From Faecalimonas umbilicata (lineage in GTDB: Bacteria > Bacillota > Clostridia > Lachnospirales > Lachnospiraceae), in contig NZ_SLZV01000006.1 of assembly GCF_004346095.1 (NCBI RefSeq), positions 62,001 through 126,000 of the forward strand: 64,000 nt of DNA, in the 5' to 3' direction. Numbering within the stretch: position 1 is the stretch's first letter; each line of letters starts with the position of its first letter. Shown here piece after piece: positions 1-9,351 of the stretch. The notes under the pieces were generated by a model. That model was not told the DNA's origin. It was given only the letters and a program-made list of their open reading frames with translations, and did no database searches. The position numbers and the translations under genes were made by a program.

Positions 1-1
1 A

Positions 2-1063
2 GAAACCTATGGATTGCAGGAAAGTGATTATTGGAATCCTACGATGGAACACAATCGCTATACATTATGTGACTATATACAGATGACACGAATCCGAATG
101 TTTAATGAAGATAATGTGGATGGTCCGCGGATCAGTTGGATTTTGATGCCGATTAGTATTGGAGGCAATCTGCAGGCATACTTTATTGTGATGGAATCAA
201 GAGAATTCTTAGATTATTACGATGAGTATTCCATTCGGATTGCGTACCTTTTGCTACAATCGGTATACGAACAAATTGTCATTGCACAAAGTATTGGGAA
301 CATCGGATTTGAAAATCTTGTTTTGCTTGCGCTGCATTCTACCGGGGAAGATGAAGAAAGGCTTCTTTATCAGGCGGGACAGCAGGGGATTTCTATGAAT
401 ACAAGATATACCTGTGTATTGTTTCACCAGATGAATGAGGAATTGAGTGCGCGGAATTCCAGAGAACAGTATATTGCTGTTTTCAAAAACAGTCAGCTTT
501 CTAAAAATGCAAAATTAGCATTTCTCGATGAAAATACAGGGGTAGTTTTAACAGAATTGTCTGATTCGGTGTCATATAGTCAAAAAGATATGGAAGGTAT
601 GATTTCTGATTTTGAGCAGAAAATTGTTGAAACATTTCCTAAAATGGAATTGGAGTTTGCGGTGTTGCGAGAAGGCAAGAAAATGTCGGAATTAAAATCA
701 TCGGTGGAAACGTGTGGGAAAGTAATGAAAATGGGGAAAAAGCTCTGTCCAAAGAAGAAAATTTGGGATTATGAGATGATTGGCCCGTTTGCATGGCTTC
801 AAATTCCGGAGAAAGAATTGGAACAGATGCTCTCAGAGTATCTGGATATGATGAAAGACGAGAAAAATGTAGAACTGCTCAGGACACTGAAAGTTTATCT
901 GGAAAACAATATGAATTTCAGCGTGACAGCTGAGAAAATGTATGTACATATCAATACCATTCGAAAAAGGATTGACAAGTTAGACCGAATGCTACAGATC
1001 GATTGGGACTCCTATATTTCCCGATTAAAAATAGAAATATTATTGCAGTTTTTGGAATTGTAG
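2..1063 (+). CDS. PucR/CdaR-type transcriptional regulator, 3' part
   Basis: The reading frame is open from base 2, so the true start lies upstream of the window. The apparent TTG start at 14 is only an internal codon with no ribosome site. About 353 residues are visible. The C-terminal end carries a PucR-type helix-turn-helix (around TAEKMYVHINTIRKRI), typical of PucR/CdaR regulators in which a degenerate sensory region precedes a C-terminal DNA-binding domain. The middle part resembles the GGDEF-like region of that family only loosely. The ligand cannot be deduced and the genes it controls may lie upstream. The gene ends at a strong hairpin. Confidence 0.75.
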   Translation, partial: ETYGLQESDYWNPTMEHNRYTLCDYIQMTRIRMFNEDNVDGPRISWILMPISIGGNLQAYFIVMESREFLDYYDEYSIRIAYLLLQSVYEQIVIAQSIGNIGFENLVLLALHSTGEDEERLLYQAGQQGISMNTRYTCVLFHQMNEELSARNSREQYIAVFKNSQLSKNAKLAFLDENTGVVLTELSDSVSYSQKDMEGMISDFEQKIVETFPKMELEFAVLREGKKMSELKSSVETCGKVMKMGKKLCPKKKIWDYEMIGPFAWLQIPEKELEQMLSEYLDMMKDEKNVELLRTLKVYLENNMNFSVTAEKMYVHINTIRKRIDKLDRMLQIDWDSYISRLKIEILLQFLEL

Positions 1064-1080
1064 ATTCCGATAATTATAGA

Positions 1081-1120
1081 AGAAATGGGTATGGCTGAAA
1101 TGCAGGCTATACCCATTTCT
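1081..1120. terminator. Strong hairpin between convergent genes
   Basis: A near-perfect stem of about 15 pairs (arms AGAAATGGGTAT and ATACCCATTTCT plus inner pairs) sits between the convergent PucR-type and SDR genes. There is no long T tract on either side, so it is a probable bidirectional terminator or 3' end structure rather than a canonical intrinsic terminator. Confidence 0.6.
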
Positions 1121-1189
1121 TATGTGTAAAAATCCTGTGAGCATCGACCGTATGCAGATTTACTTTTGGAGAAGTAAAAAAGGCCGGTT

Positions 1190-1936
1190 TTAAATATAGC
1201 CTCCGTCTATTCCGATGATCTGTCCGGTCATATAGGCGGGAGCATGGGCTAAGTCCCATGCGAGAGAAGCAACCTCTTCCGGGGTACCAAATCGGCATGC
1301 AGGGATATCTTCTTCCAGTGCAAGACGTTCTTCAGGACTAAGCTGTGCGTTCATGGCGGTATCGATGGCGCCACAGGCAATGGTGTTGACTTGAATATTG
1401 CTAGGTGCAAGTTCTTTTGCCAGTGCCCTCGTCAGTCCGTGGATGCCGGATTTGGCGGCGGAATAGGCGGCTTCGCAGGAGGCGCCGACCGTTCCCCACA
1501 TCGAGGAAATATTGATGATTTTTCCTTTTTTTCTGGAAATCATAGAGGGCAGGGTTGCCCGGCTGCAATAGAAAACTGAGGAAAGATTTGTCTGGATCAT
1601 GCGATCCCACAGATCGTCGGTCATATCTGTGAACAAACCGATGTGAGAAATTCCTGCATTGTTGATAAGTACATCGATCTGCCCACAAGTAGTGGAAATC
1701 TCTTCAAACATTGCGGTGACTTGTGAAGAATCACTGACATCGCAGCGGCAGCAAGTGCAGGAGCTGTCAGGCAGTGCAAGGATTTCTTTTTTGACATTTT
1801 CTAACTGTTCGAGAGAAGTGGAGCAGTTTAAAATGACATGGTAATGATTTTTGGCAAACTGAAGTGCGATCGCTCTTCCGATTCCTCTAGAGGAACCAGT
1901 AACAAGAACGACTGGTTTTTGATTGGTTATATGCAT
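1190..1936 (-). CDS. SDR-family oxidoreductase (FabG-like)
   Basis: A 248-residue classical short-chain dehydrogenase. It shows the NAD(P)-binding TGSSRGIG motif near residues 13-20, the NAG motif (INNAG) mid-protein, the catalytic Ser and YxxxK (YSAAK), and a C-terminal GIDGGY. The sequence resembles 3-oxoacyl-ACP reductases, but it stands alone without other fatty acid genes, so the substrate is unknown. The start at 1936 is chosen because GGAGG lies 7-8 bases upstream. The longer frame to 1978 adds 14 residues with no Shine-Dalgarno sequence. It is transcribed away from the HD hydrolase gene. Confidence 0.88.
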   Translation of the reverse strand: MHITNQKPVVLVTGSSRGIGRAIALQFAKNHYHVILNCSTSLEQLENVKKEILALPDSSCTCCRCDVSDSSQVTAMFEEISTTCGQIDVLINNAGISHIGLFTDMTDDLWDRMIQTNLSSVFYCSRATLPSMISRKKGKIINISSMWGTVGASCEAAYSAAKSGIHGLTRALAKELAPSNIQVNTIACGAIDTAMNAQLSPEERLALEEDIPACRFGTPEEVASLAWDLAHAPAYMTGQIIGIDGGYI

Positions 1937-2025
1937 AAAGAACCTCCGTGAAAAAAATATAATGTTACTATAGCACAAACTGGTGAAAAATGACAGAACA
2001 GCTCAGAACAAATCGGAAAGAAGAG

Positions 2026-2053
2026 TTGAAAAAGTGTGTTCGATTGGTATAAT
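2026..2053 (+). promoter_or_regulatory. SigA-type promoter for the HD-hydrolase operon
   Basis: TTGAAA at 2026-2031 and a perfect TATAAT at 2048-2053, separated by 16 bases, lie 74 bases before the start at 2127. Confidence 0.65.
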
Positions 2054-2126
2054 AAAACTAGGTGAAATTGGTATATCGTTTTAGGCGGGAATCGAAAGAA
2101 AGAAGAAAATACAGGAGGTGGAGGAG

Positions 2127-2666
2127 ATGATCCAAAGGGCAATCGCATTTGCGACGAAAGCACATGACGGGCAACTGCGGAAAGGGACGATGCGCCCATA
2201 TATTTTACATCCGCTGGAAGTGGGTGTGATCGTAGCGAGAATGACGGAGGATGAGGAGGTTATCAGTGCAGCAATCCTGCATGATACGATCGAGGATTGC
2301 GAGGGAGTGACGGCGCAGATGATCGAGCAGATGTTTTCCAAGCGGGTGGCAGAACTTGTGCAGAAAGAAAGTGAAGACAAATCAAAGACGTGGATGGAGC
2401 GCAAAGGTGCGACGATCCATCATCTGAAAGTAGCAGAGCGGGAAGTACAGATGATCGGTCTGGCAGATAAGCTGTCCAATATGCGGGATATCGATCGGGA
2501 TTATCCAGAGTGCGGGGAGGAATTGTGGCAACGATTCCGAATGAAAGACAAAGAGACGATTGGATGGTACTATAAAGGAGTAGAGGAGGCTCTTCGAAAT
2601 TCTTTCTCGGAAGTTCCGGCGTATATGGAGTACCGCAGTCTTGTAGAGAAAATTTTTGGAAAATAG
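2127..2666 (+). CDS. HD-domain phosphohydrolase, (p)ppGpp hydrolase-like
   Basis: A 179-residue single-domain HD protein. The metal-binding pattern of the RelA/SpoT hydrolase family is visible: H28 in ILHP, H52-D53 in AILHD followed by TIED, and a late Asp in LADKLSN. Length and motifs resemble small alarmone hydrolases (Mesh1-like), so it may degrade (p)ppGpp or a related nucleotide. This is inferred from family and not certain. The start at 2127 (ATG) is preferred over GTG at 2118 because AGGAGG at 2113-2118 would overlap the latter. It is first in a same-strand row with the asparaginase and HAD genes. A small alarmone synthetase lies at 26.6 kb. Confidence 0.8.
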   Translation: MIQRAIAFATKAHDGQLRKGTMRPYILHPLEVGVIVARMTEDEEVISAAILHDTIEDCEGVTAQMIEQMFSKRVAELVQKESEDKSKTWMERKGATIHHLKVAEREVQMIGLADKLSNMRDIDRDYPECGEELWQRFRMKDKETIGWYYKGVEEALRNSFSEVPAYMEYRSLVEKIFGK

Positions 2667-2700
2667 AAAATAACAGGAAGATAATAGACAGGAGAACAGT

Positions 2701-3708
2701 ATGAAGAAAAAAATATTAATGATAGGAACCGGAGGAACAATTGCATCAAAACAGACGGAGGCCGGGCTGGCTCCGGGACTTTCCTCGGAGGATATCCTAT
2801 CTTATATTCCGCAGGTAGAGAGCGTGTGTGATGTGGATACACTTCAGGTGTGCAATATTGACAGTACGAATGTGACACCGGAATATTGGAAGAAGATTGC
2901 AGGGGCAATCGAGGAACACTATGAGGAGTATGATGGATTTGTCATCTGTCACGGTACGGACACGCTGGCATACACTGCGGCAGCACTGTCTTATATGATC
3001 CAGAATTCTGAGAAGCCGATCGTGATCACCGGAGCGCAAAAGCCGATCAATATGGATGTGACAGACGCGAAGACAAATCTTTTAGACAGCTTTATTTACG
3101 CGTCAGACGATGCATCTCAGGATGTGACGATCGTATTCGATGGGAAAGTCATTGTCGGAACAAGGGCGAAGAAAGAGCGTGCCAAGAGTTACAATGCATT
3201 TTCCAGCATTAATTTCCCGTATCCGGCAGTGATACAGGATCAGAAAGTATTTCGCTATATGCCGGCGATTCCTTATAAGAAGCCGGTCACGTTCTATCAT
3301 GAGATGAAGAACAGTATTTATGTATTAAAGCTGATCCCAGGTATGAAGCCGGATGTATTGTCCTACATTTTTAAACATTATGATTGTGTCGTAATTGAAA
3401 GTTTTGGTGTAGGCGGTCTGCCGGAGAGCATTGTCGGAGAATTTTATAAAGAGATGACGGAGTGGGTGCGCCATGGAAAGATTGTGGTGATGACAACGCA
3501 GGTGGCAAACGAAGGAAGTAACATGACGGTCTATGAAGTTGGGAAAAAGGTCAAACAGGATTTTGATCTGATTGAAGCATACGACATGACATTGGAGGCA
3601 GTGATCACAAAATTAATGTGGATCATGTCCATGGAACAGATGAGTTACGCGGAAGTGAAAGAAAGATTTTACAGCAGCGTAAACCATGACATTTTATTTC
3701 ATGAGTAG
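2701..3708 (+). CDS. ansA: L-asparaginase, type I (cytoplasmic)
   Basis: A 335-residue asparaginase that hydrolyses L-asparagine to aspartate and ammonia. The first catalytic Thr is in GTGGTIAS near residues 8-15 and the second conserved block HGTDTLAYTA near residue 83. There is no signal peptide, consistent with the type I cytoplasmic enzyme. The start has a good ribosome site (GGAG, about 7 bases upstream). It follows the HD gene by 34 bases and precedes a HAD phosphatase, probably on one transcript. Confidence 0.93.
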   Translation: MKKKILMIGTGGTIASKQTEAGLAPGLSSEDILSYIPQVESVCDVDTLQVCNIDSTNVTPEYWKKIAGAIEEHYEEYDGFVICHGTDTLAYTAAALSYMIQNSEKPIVITGAQKPINMDVTDAKTNLLDSFIYASDDASQDVTIVFDGKVIVGTRAKKERAKSYNAFSSINFPYPAVIQDQKVFRYMPAIPYKKPVTFYHEMKNSIYVLKLIPGMKPDVLSYIFKHYDCVVIESFGVGGLPESIVGEFYKEMTEWVRHGKIVVMTTQVANEGSNMTVYEVGKKVKQDFDLIEAYDMTLEAVITKLMWIMSMEQMSYAEVKERFYSSVNHDILFHE

Positions 3709-3763
3709 CAGTGTGAAATGAAGTGTGTTTAGCAAATTATAAAAAGGAAAAAGGGGAAGAAAA

Positions 3764-4408
3764 ATGTATCAGCATATTTTATTTGATCTAGATGGAACAC
3801 TGACAGACCCGAAAGTGGGGATTACAAGCGCAGTTGCACATGCGCTGAAATTTTATGGGATAGAGGTGGAGAATCTTGATACGCTCTGCAAGTTTATCGG
3901 TCCGCCGCTTGCGGATTCCTTTATGGAATATTATGGATTTGACCGGGAACAGGCGGTGGAAGCAGTGGAAAAGTATAGAGAATATTTTTCAGTGCGGGGA
4001 CTATATGAGAACGAAGTCTATCCAGGGATTGAAAAACTATTAAAAGCACTGACAGAACAAGGAAAGAAGGTCTATCTGGCGACATCCAAGCCAGAGGTGT
4101 ATGCAAGACAGATTTTGGAGTATTTTCACCTGACAGAGTATTTCACTTTTATTGGAGGAAGTGAATTGAGCGGGGAGCGTGTCAGAAAAGGAGATGTTAT
4201 CGCATATGTGCTGGAGCATGAGAAGATTACAGACAGAGATAAGGTGATCATGGTCGGAGACCGAATGCATGATGTGCTTGGGGCAAAGGAGCAGAACATC
4301 CCATGCATCGGAGTGTTATATGGCTATGGAAACAGGCAAGAGCTGGAAGAAGCGGGAGCGGCAATGATCAAAGAGAGCGTAGAAGAACTGCACGACACCT
4401 TAGTGTAA
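3764..4408 (+). CDS. HAD-superfamily phosphatase (PGP/Gph-like)
   Basis: A 214-residue HAD hydrolase with the nucleophile motif FDLDGTLTD at residues 7-15, an alpha-helical cap, a Thr/Lys region (ATSKP) and the acidic motif MVGDRMHDV. Its size and cap type match phosphoglycolate phosphatase-like or pyrophosphatase PpaX-like proteins; the substrate cannot be read from sequence. An A/G-rich ribosome site (GGGGAAG) precedes the ATG. Confidence 0.85.
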   Translation: MYQHILFDLDGTLTDPKVGITSAVAHALKFYGIEVENLDTLCKFIGPPLADSFMEYYGFDREQAVEAVEKYREYFSVRGLYENEVYPGIEKLLKALTEQGKKVYLATSKPEVYARQILEYFHLTEYFTFIGGSELSGERVRKGDVIAYVLEHEKITDRDKVIMVGDRMHDVLGAKEQNIPCIGVLYGYGNRQELEEAGAAMIKESVEELHDTLV

Positions 4409-4485
4409 CTGAGGGGAAAATCGCGCCGGCAAAACAGCAGAGAAAGAAAAAATAAAAAGAGACAGAAAGAGGTAGAAGCAAGGAA

Positions 4486-6192
4486 ATGAAGTCAGCACAG
4501 GATTTGAGAAAGTTACTAAATGAGATTCATCGGAAGAGTTATCCTGCATATAAGGGGACGAAGGGCAGTTATCGGTTTGCGGATTATATTTTGCAGATCG
4601 ATCATGTGCAGGGAGATCCATTTGCATCGCCATCGAAAGTGAGTGTTGCGATTGACGGACAACTGGCAAGGTTTCCGAAACAATTATTTGACAAGAAATA
4701 TAAGCGGATCGCGCTGCAGGATTATCTGACAAGAGTATTTTATCAGAAGATCGAACGCTTCAACTTCAAGGCAAAGGGTTCAGGGAAAAGTGGTTTGTTA
4801 TCTGTCAGCAGATGCGGACAGGAGATTCTGGAGCGGACAGCCTGCACGATTGACCCGGCAAATGGTAATGTGCTTGTGCGTATGGAAGTAGGATTTCCGG
4901 CAAATGGAAGGACAATTAATTCCGGAGAGCTTATTAAGATTTTCTTTGAGTTTCTTCCAGAGTGTGTAAAGGAATCATTTTTCTATCCGTGTGCAGATCA
5001 GAAAAAAATTGAGCAGACGATTTTTTTGGCGGAAGATCAGCAGGTGATCCGGGAAGAGATCCTGAAGCGAAATCTTAGTGCATTTGTGGCAAACGGCTCG
5101 ATTTTGCCGAGAGAGAGTGGAATTTCTTCCCGCCCGATGAAGAATGGGGTTCCATTCCGTTCGCCGAAAGAGATGGAAGTGGAGATAGAGTTGCCGCACA
5201 GAGGAAAGATTACCGGTATGGGGATTCCATGTGGAATTACTTTGATCGTAGGCGGCGGCTATCACGGGAAATCCACATTGTTAAATGCGCTGGAAGTTGG
5301 TGTGTATAATCACATTGCTGGAGATGGAAGAGAGTATGTGATCAGTGATGATACTGCAGTCAAACTCAGGGCGGAAGATGGACGGAGTATCAAAAAGACA
5401 GACATTTCTATGTTCATCAACAATCTCCCGAATAAGAAAAATACAGAGGCATTCTATACCGAAGATGCAAGTGGAAGTACTTCGCAGGCGGCAAATGTAG
5501 TTGAGGCGATCGAGGCAGGCAGCAGATTGTTTCTGATCGATGAGGATACGAGTGCCACAAACTTTATGATCCGCGATGAACTGATGCAGCGGGTAGTGGC
5601 AAGGGAAAAAGAACCGATCACACCGTTTATTGACCGAGTGAGGGAGTTGTATGAAAAAGAAGGGGTGTCCTCGATCATCGTAGCGGGAAGTTCCGGATCT
5701 TATTTCCATATCGCAGATACGATTATCCAGATGGAACAGTATGAGCCGGCGGAGATTACAGCTTTCGCAAAGCAAGAGGCAGCGGCATTTCCGCTTCCGG
5801 TATCGGAAGGAAAGCGGGAGATGAAGAAACCATCCGTGCTCCGAAGCGCAGAAAAAAACAGGACATTCGCAGACCGCGGAAAAGTGAAGATCAAGGCGAT
5901 GGGAAAAGATGGCATCCAGATGAATCGAGAGACAATCGAACTTCGCTATGTGGAACAGATTGTTGATACGGAACAGACAAATGTACTTGGCTATCTCGTG
6001 AAGTATGCAGAGCAGAATCTGTTTGATGGAAAGAAAACAATCCAGCAGGTAGTAGATGCGATGGAGCAGAAGATGGAGCGGGATGGACTTGCTTCCATTG
6101 CAGAGTCTTCGTATCTTCCGGTTAATTTTGCAATGCCGAGAAAGCAGGAAATCTTTGCCTGCCTGAATCGTTACCGGGGGCTGCGGTTGTAA
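4486..6192 (+). CDS. Predicted ABC-class P-loop ATPase (PF09818 family)
   Basis: A 568-residue soluble protein of the family annotated as predicted ATPase of the ABC class. A Walker A-like GGGYHGKST lies near residue 256 and a Walker B-like LFLIDEDTSATNF near residue 354, with downstream AGSSGSYF. There are no membrane segments or partner permease, so it is not a transporter. The family has no established biochemical role; nucleic-acid-related functions have been proposed but the sequence does not show this. It precedes the valS T-box and is probably transcribed with the upstream genes or alone. Confidence 0.85.
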   Translation: MKSAQDLRKLLNEIHRKSYPAYKGTKGSYRFADYILQIDHVQGDPFASPSKVSVAIDGQLARFPKQLFDKKYKRIALQDYLTRVFYQKIERFNFKAKGSGKSGLLSVSRCGQEILERTACTIDPANGNVLVRMEVGFPANGRTINSGELIKIFFEFLPECVKESFFYPCADQKKIEQTIFLAEDQQVIREEILKRNLSAFVANGSILPRESGISSRPMKNGVPFRSPKEMEVEIELPHRGKITGMGIPCGITLIVGGGYHGKSTLLNALEVGVYNHIAGDGREYVISDDTAVKLRAEDGRSIKKTDISMFINNLPNKKNTEAFYTEDASGSTSQAANVVEAIEAGSRLFLIDEDTSATNFMIRDELMQRVVAREKEPITPFIDRVRELYEKEGVSSIIVAGSSGSYFHIADTIIQMEQYEPAEITAFAKQEAAAFPLPVSEGKREMKKPSVLRSAEKNRTFADRGKVKIKAMGKDGIQMNRETIELRYVEQIVDTEQTNVLGYLVKYAEQNLFDGKKTIQQVVDAMEQKMERDGLASIAESSYLPVNFAMPRKQEIFACLNRYRGLRL

Positions 6193-6249
6193 GAAGATGA
6201 GAATAAAGTTGTGAAGAGCTTATGAAAATCTAAAGAATTTATGAACTTC

Positions 6250-6278
6250 TTGACAAATGGCAGTTAGCCGACTATCAT
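6250..6278 (+). promoter_or_regulatory. SigA promoter of the valS T-box transcript
   Basis: Perfect TTGACA at 6250-6255, a 17-base spacer and TATCAT at 6273-6278, immediately upstream of the T-box leader. Confidence 0.75.
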
Positions 6279-6289
6279 AAGGAATATCG

Positions 6290-6576
6290 AATAAGAAAAG
6301 GTTGAGAGAAAGAGGAGTACGCAAAGATCCCTTGCAAGAGAGGATCACTCATGGGCTGAAAGGTGATTTCAAGAAGGAATTGTGGAAGTAGCTTTTGAAC
6401 CGGACGACTGAAGCGGCAGCAGTGCCGGCAGTAGGTAGTCACGGATCGTCCCCGTTACCGGACGCTAGAGATATCGATCTGCTTTTGTACAGAGATTTAC
6501 GGAGTATGGAGCAGAGAGATAACAAAGGTGGTACCGCGATCATTCGCCCTTTACAGTATGTAGAGGGCGTTTTCTA
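6290..6576 (+). promoter_or_regulatory. T-box riboswitch, valine-specific
   Basis: This T-box leader controls valS by sensing uncharged tRNA-Val. It contains the conserved T-box AACAAAGGTGGTACCGCG at 6521-6538, a stem I region with the usual 5' GAGGAGTAC element, and a terminator just downstream. A GTA triplet at 6388-6390, in the context GAAGTAGC on the 3' side of stem I, is the best specifier codon candidate and reads valine, agreeing with the downstream gene. Stem I pairing was judged by eye. The 485-base gap between the ATPase and valS is accounted for by promoter, T-box and ribosome site. Confidence 0.93.
6545..6576 (+). terminator. T-box regulated terminator
   Basis: The stem CGCCCT...AGGGCG, with extra pairs flanking a short loop, is followed by TTTTCT. 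It directly follows the T-box sequence, so it is the alternative to the antiterminator. Confidence 0.85.
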
Positions 6577-6677
6577 TTCCATAGGAAATCATATCAAAGG
6601 AAAAGATAAAGAGCGGTCACTCATGATAGAGCTAAAAGAAGATGAAGAGCAAAAGAGGGTTTGCAAAGGAGGAAATG

Positions 6678-9326
6678 ATGAGTAAGAATTTAGAGAAGAC
6701 TTACAATCCAAAAGAGATTGAGCCGAAACTTTATGAAAAATGGTGTGAGAACAAATATTTTCACGCAGAAGTAGACAGAAGTAAAAAACCGTTTACAACT
6801 GTAATGCCACCGCCGAATATCACAGGAAAGCTTCATATGGGGCATGCATTTGACAATACACTTCAGGATATCCTGATCCGTTATAAGAGAATGCAGGGAT
6901 ACAATGCACTTTGGATTCCGGGTACAGATCATGCGGCGATTGCCACAGAGGTAAAAGTTACAGAGCAGTTAAAGGCAGAAGGAATTGATAAGAAGGAACT
7001 TGGAAGAGAGAAATTTTTAGAGCGTACCTGGCAGTGGAAGGATGAGTATGCAGGAACGATTGAAGGCCAGTTGAAAAAACTCGGTGTTTCCTGTGACTGG
7101 GATCGAGAACGATTCACGATGGATGAGGGATGCTCCAAAGCAGTTGAGGAAGTATTCATCAAACTTTATGAGGAAGGATACATTTATAAAGGATCCAGAA
7201 TCGTTAACTGGTGTCCGGTATGTAAGACAGCGCTTTCCGATGCAGAGGTTGATCACGAAGAGCAGGCAGGACATTTCTGGCATATCAAATATCCGATCGT
7301 AGGAACAGACCGTTTCCTTGAGATCGCGACAACACGTCCGGAGACAATGTTAGGAGATACAGCAATCGCGGTACATCCAGATGATGAGAGATACAAAGAT
7401 ATCGTCGGAAAGAATGTATTACTTCCATTAGTAAACAGAGAGATTCCAATCGTGGCAGACTACTATGTAGATAAGGAATTTGGAACCGGAGCGGTGAAGA
7501 TCACACCGGCACACGACCCGAATGACTTTGAAGTCGGAAAGAGACATAACCTTCCGGAGATCAACATCATGAACGATGATGCTACGATCAACGAGCTTGG
7601 TGGGAAATATGCAGGGATGGAGCGCTATGAGGCGAGAAAAGCAATCGTAAGCGATCTGGAAGAGCAGGGATTCCTTGTGAAAGTAGAAGATCATTCTCAT
7701 AATGTCGGAACACATGAAAGATGTGGAACAACGGTAGAGCCACTCGTAAAACAACAGTGGTTTGTCCGTATGGAAGAGCTGGCAAAACCGGCGATCGAGG
7801 CGATCAGCAACGGAGATCTGAAACTGATTCCAGAGCGAATGAACAAGACTTATATGAACTGGCTGTCCAATATCCGTGATTGGTGTGTATCCAGACAGAT
7901 CTGGTGGGGACATAGAATCCCGGCTTATTACTGTCAGGAATGTGGAAAAGTTGTTGTGGCAAGAGAGATGCCGGAGGTATGCCCGGATTGTGGCTGTACC
8001 CATTTTGTGCAGGATGAAGATACTTTAGATACATGGTTCAGCTCCGCACTTTGGCCATTCTCAACACTTGGCTGGCCGGAGAAGACGGAAGATCTTGATT
8101 ACTTCTATCCAACCGATGTACTTGTAACCGGATATGACATCATCTTCTTCTGGGTGATCCGTATGGTATTTTCCGGATATGCTTATACTGGAAAAGCGCC
8201 GTTCCACACGGTATTATTCCATGGATTGATCCGTGACTCTCAAGGAAGAAAGATGAGTAAGTCTCTTGGAAACGGAATTGATCCGCTGGAGATTATCGAG
8301 AAGTATGGTGCAGATGCGCTCCGTATCACACTTGTGACGGGAAATGCACCTGGAAATGATATGCGTTTCTACGATGAAAGAGTAGAGGCAAATAGAAACT
8401 TTGCGAACAAAGTATGGAATGCATCCCGCTTTATCCTTATGAATATGGAAGGAAAAGAGATTACAGTTCCGAACGAAAGTGATTTGTCAGCGGTGGATCA
8501 ATGGATCATCTCAAAGATGAATACACTGACAAAAGATGTGACAGAGAACATGGACAAATTTGAACTTGGAATCGCTGTACAAAAAGTATATGACTTTATC
8601 TGGGATGAGTTCTGTGACTGGTACATCGAGCTTGCAAAATACCGTATTTATCACGCGGAGGAAGATCCGGCAGCAGCAAACAGCGCACTTTATACATTAA
8701 AGACGGTGCTCGGCGATGCATTAAAACTGCTCCATCCGTTTATGCCGTTTGTGACAGAAGAAATCTACGGTGCGCTTGTTCCAGAAGAAGAATCATTGAT
8801 GATGTCTTCCTGGCCGGAATACAAAGAGAGCAGCTGCTATCCGGAAGCGGAGAATATTGTAGATCACATGAAAGAGATCATCCGCGGTGTCCGCAACGTA
8901 CGGGCAGAGATGAATGTTGCTCCAAGCCGTAAGGCGAAGACATATATTGTCTGTGAAAATGAAAATCTTTGTCAGGGATTTGAGGAGATTAAAGAGTCTT
9001 CCATGCCGCTGATGAGTGCAAATGAAATCCAGATTCAGTCCGACAAGAGCGGAATCGCAGAGGATGCAGTTTCTGTCGTTGTTGCAGATGCAGTTGTATA
9101 TCTGCCAATGGAAGAGCTTGTTGACTTTGAGCAGGAGTTAGAGCGTCTGACAAAAGAGGAAGCACGCTTGACAAAAGAACTTGCCCGTGTCAATGGCATG
9201 CTGAATAATGAGAAATTTATCAGCAAGGCTCCGGAAGCAAAAATCAATGAAGAAAGAGCAAAGCTTGAGAAATATACACAGATGATGGAACAAGTACAGG
9301 AACGATTAAAAGGACTTAGAAAATAA
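6678..9326 (+). CDS. valS: Valyl-tRNA synthetase
   Basis: An 882-residue class I synthetase that charges tRNA-Val. The HIGH-type motif is KLHMGHAF near residue 45 and the KMSKS motif GRKMSKSLGNG is near residue 530. A CP1 editing region, zinc-like CxxC pairs (CQECG, CPDCG) and a C-terminal coiled coil complete the usual architecture; length matches the Bacillus enzyme. The start at 6678 is chosen because AGGAGG ends 5 bases upstream; ATG 6675 is too close. Expression is governed by the valine T-box upstream. Confidence 0.97.
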   Translation: MSKNLEKTYNPKEIEPKLYEKWCENKYFHAEVDRSKKPFTTVMPPPNITGKLHMGHAFDNTLQDILIRYKRMQGYNALWIPGTDHAAIATEVKVTEQLKAEGIDKKELGREKFLERTWQWKDEYAGTIEGQLKKLGVSCDWDRERFTMDEGCSKAVEEVFIKLYEEGYIYKGSRIVNWCPVCKTALSDAEVDHEEQAGHFWHIKYPIVGTDRFLEIATTRPETMLGDTAIAVHPDDERYKDIVGKNVLLPLVNREIPIVADYYVDKEFGTGAVKITPAHDPNDFEVGKRHNLPEINIMNDDATINELGGKYAGMERYEARKAIVSDLEEQGFLVKVEDHSHNVGTHERCGTTVEPLVKQQWFVRMEELAKPAIEAISNGDLKLIPERMNKTYMNWLSNIRDWCVSRQIWWGHRIPAYYCQECGKVVVAREMPEVCPDCGCTHFVQDEDTLDTWFSSALWPFSTLGWPEKTEDLDYFYPTDVLVTGYDIIFFWVIRMVFSGYAYTGKAPFHTVLFHGLIRDSQGRKMSKSLGNGIDPLEIIEKYGADALRITLVTGNAPGNDMRFYDERVEANRNFANKVWNASRFILMNMEGKEITVPNESDLSAVDQWIISKMNTLTKDVTENMDKFELGIAVQKVYDFIWDEFCDWYIELAKYRIYHAEEDPAAANSALYTLKTVLGDALKLLHPFMPFVTEEIYGALVPEEESLMMSSWPEYKESSCYPEAENIVDHMKEIIRGVRNVRAEMNVAPSRKAKTYIVCENENLCQGFEEIKESSMPLMSANEIQIQSDKSGIAEDAVSVVVADAVVYLPMEELVDFEQELERLTKEEARLTKELARVNGMLNNEKFISKAPEAKINEERAKLEKYTQMMEQVQERLKGLRK

Positions 9327-9351
9327 ACACATCAGATTGTGAGAGGTGACA

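Noticed and set aside
6395-6685. 96-residue plus-strand ORF between the ABC-class ATPase and valS
   Set aside because: It runs through the T-box specifier, T-box and terminator sequences; the conserved RNA explains the region and there is no ribosome site.
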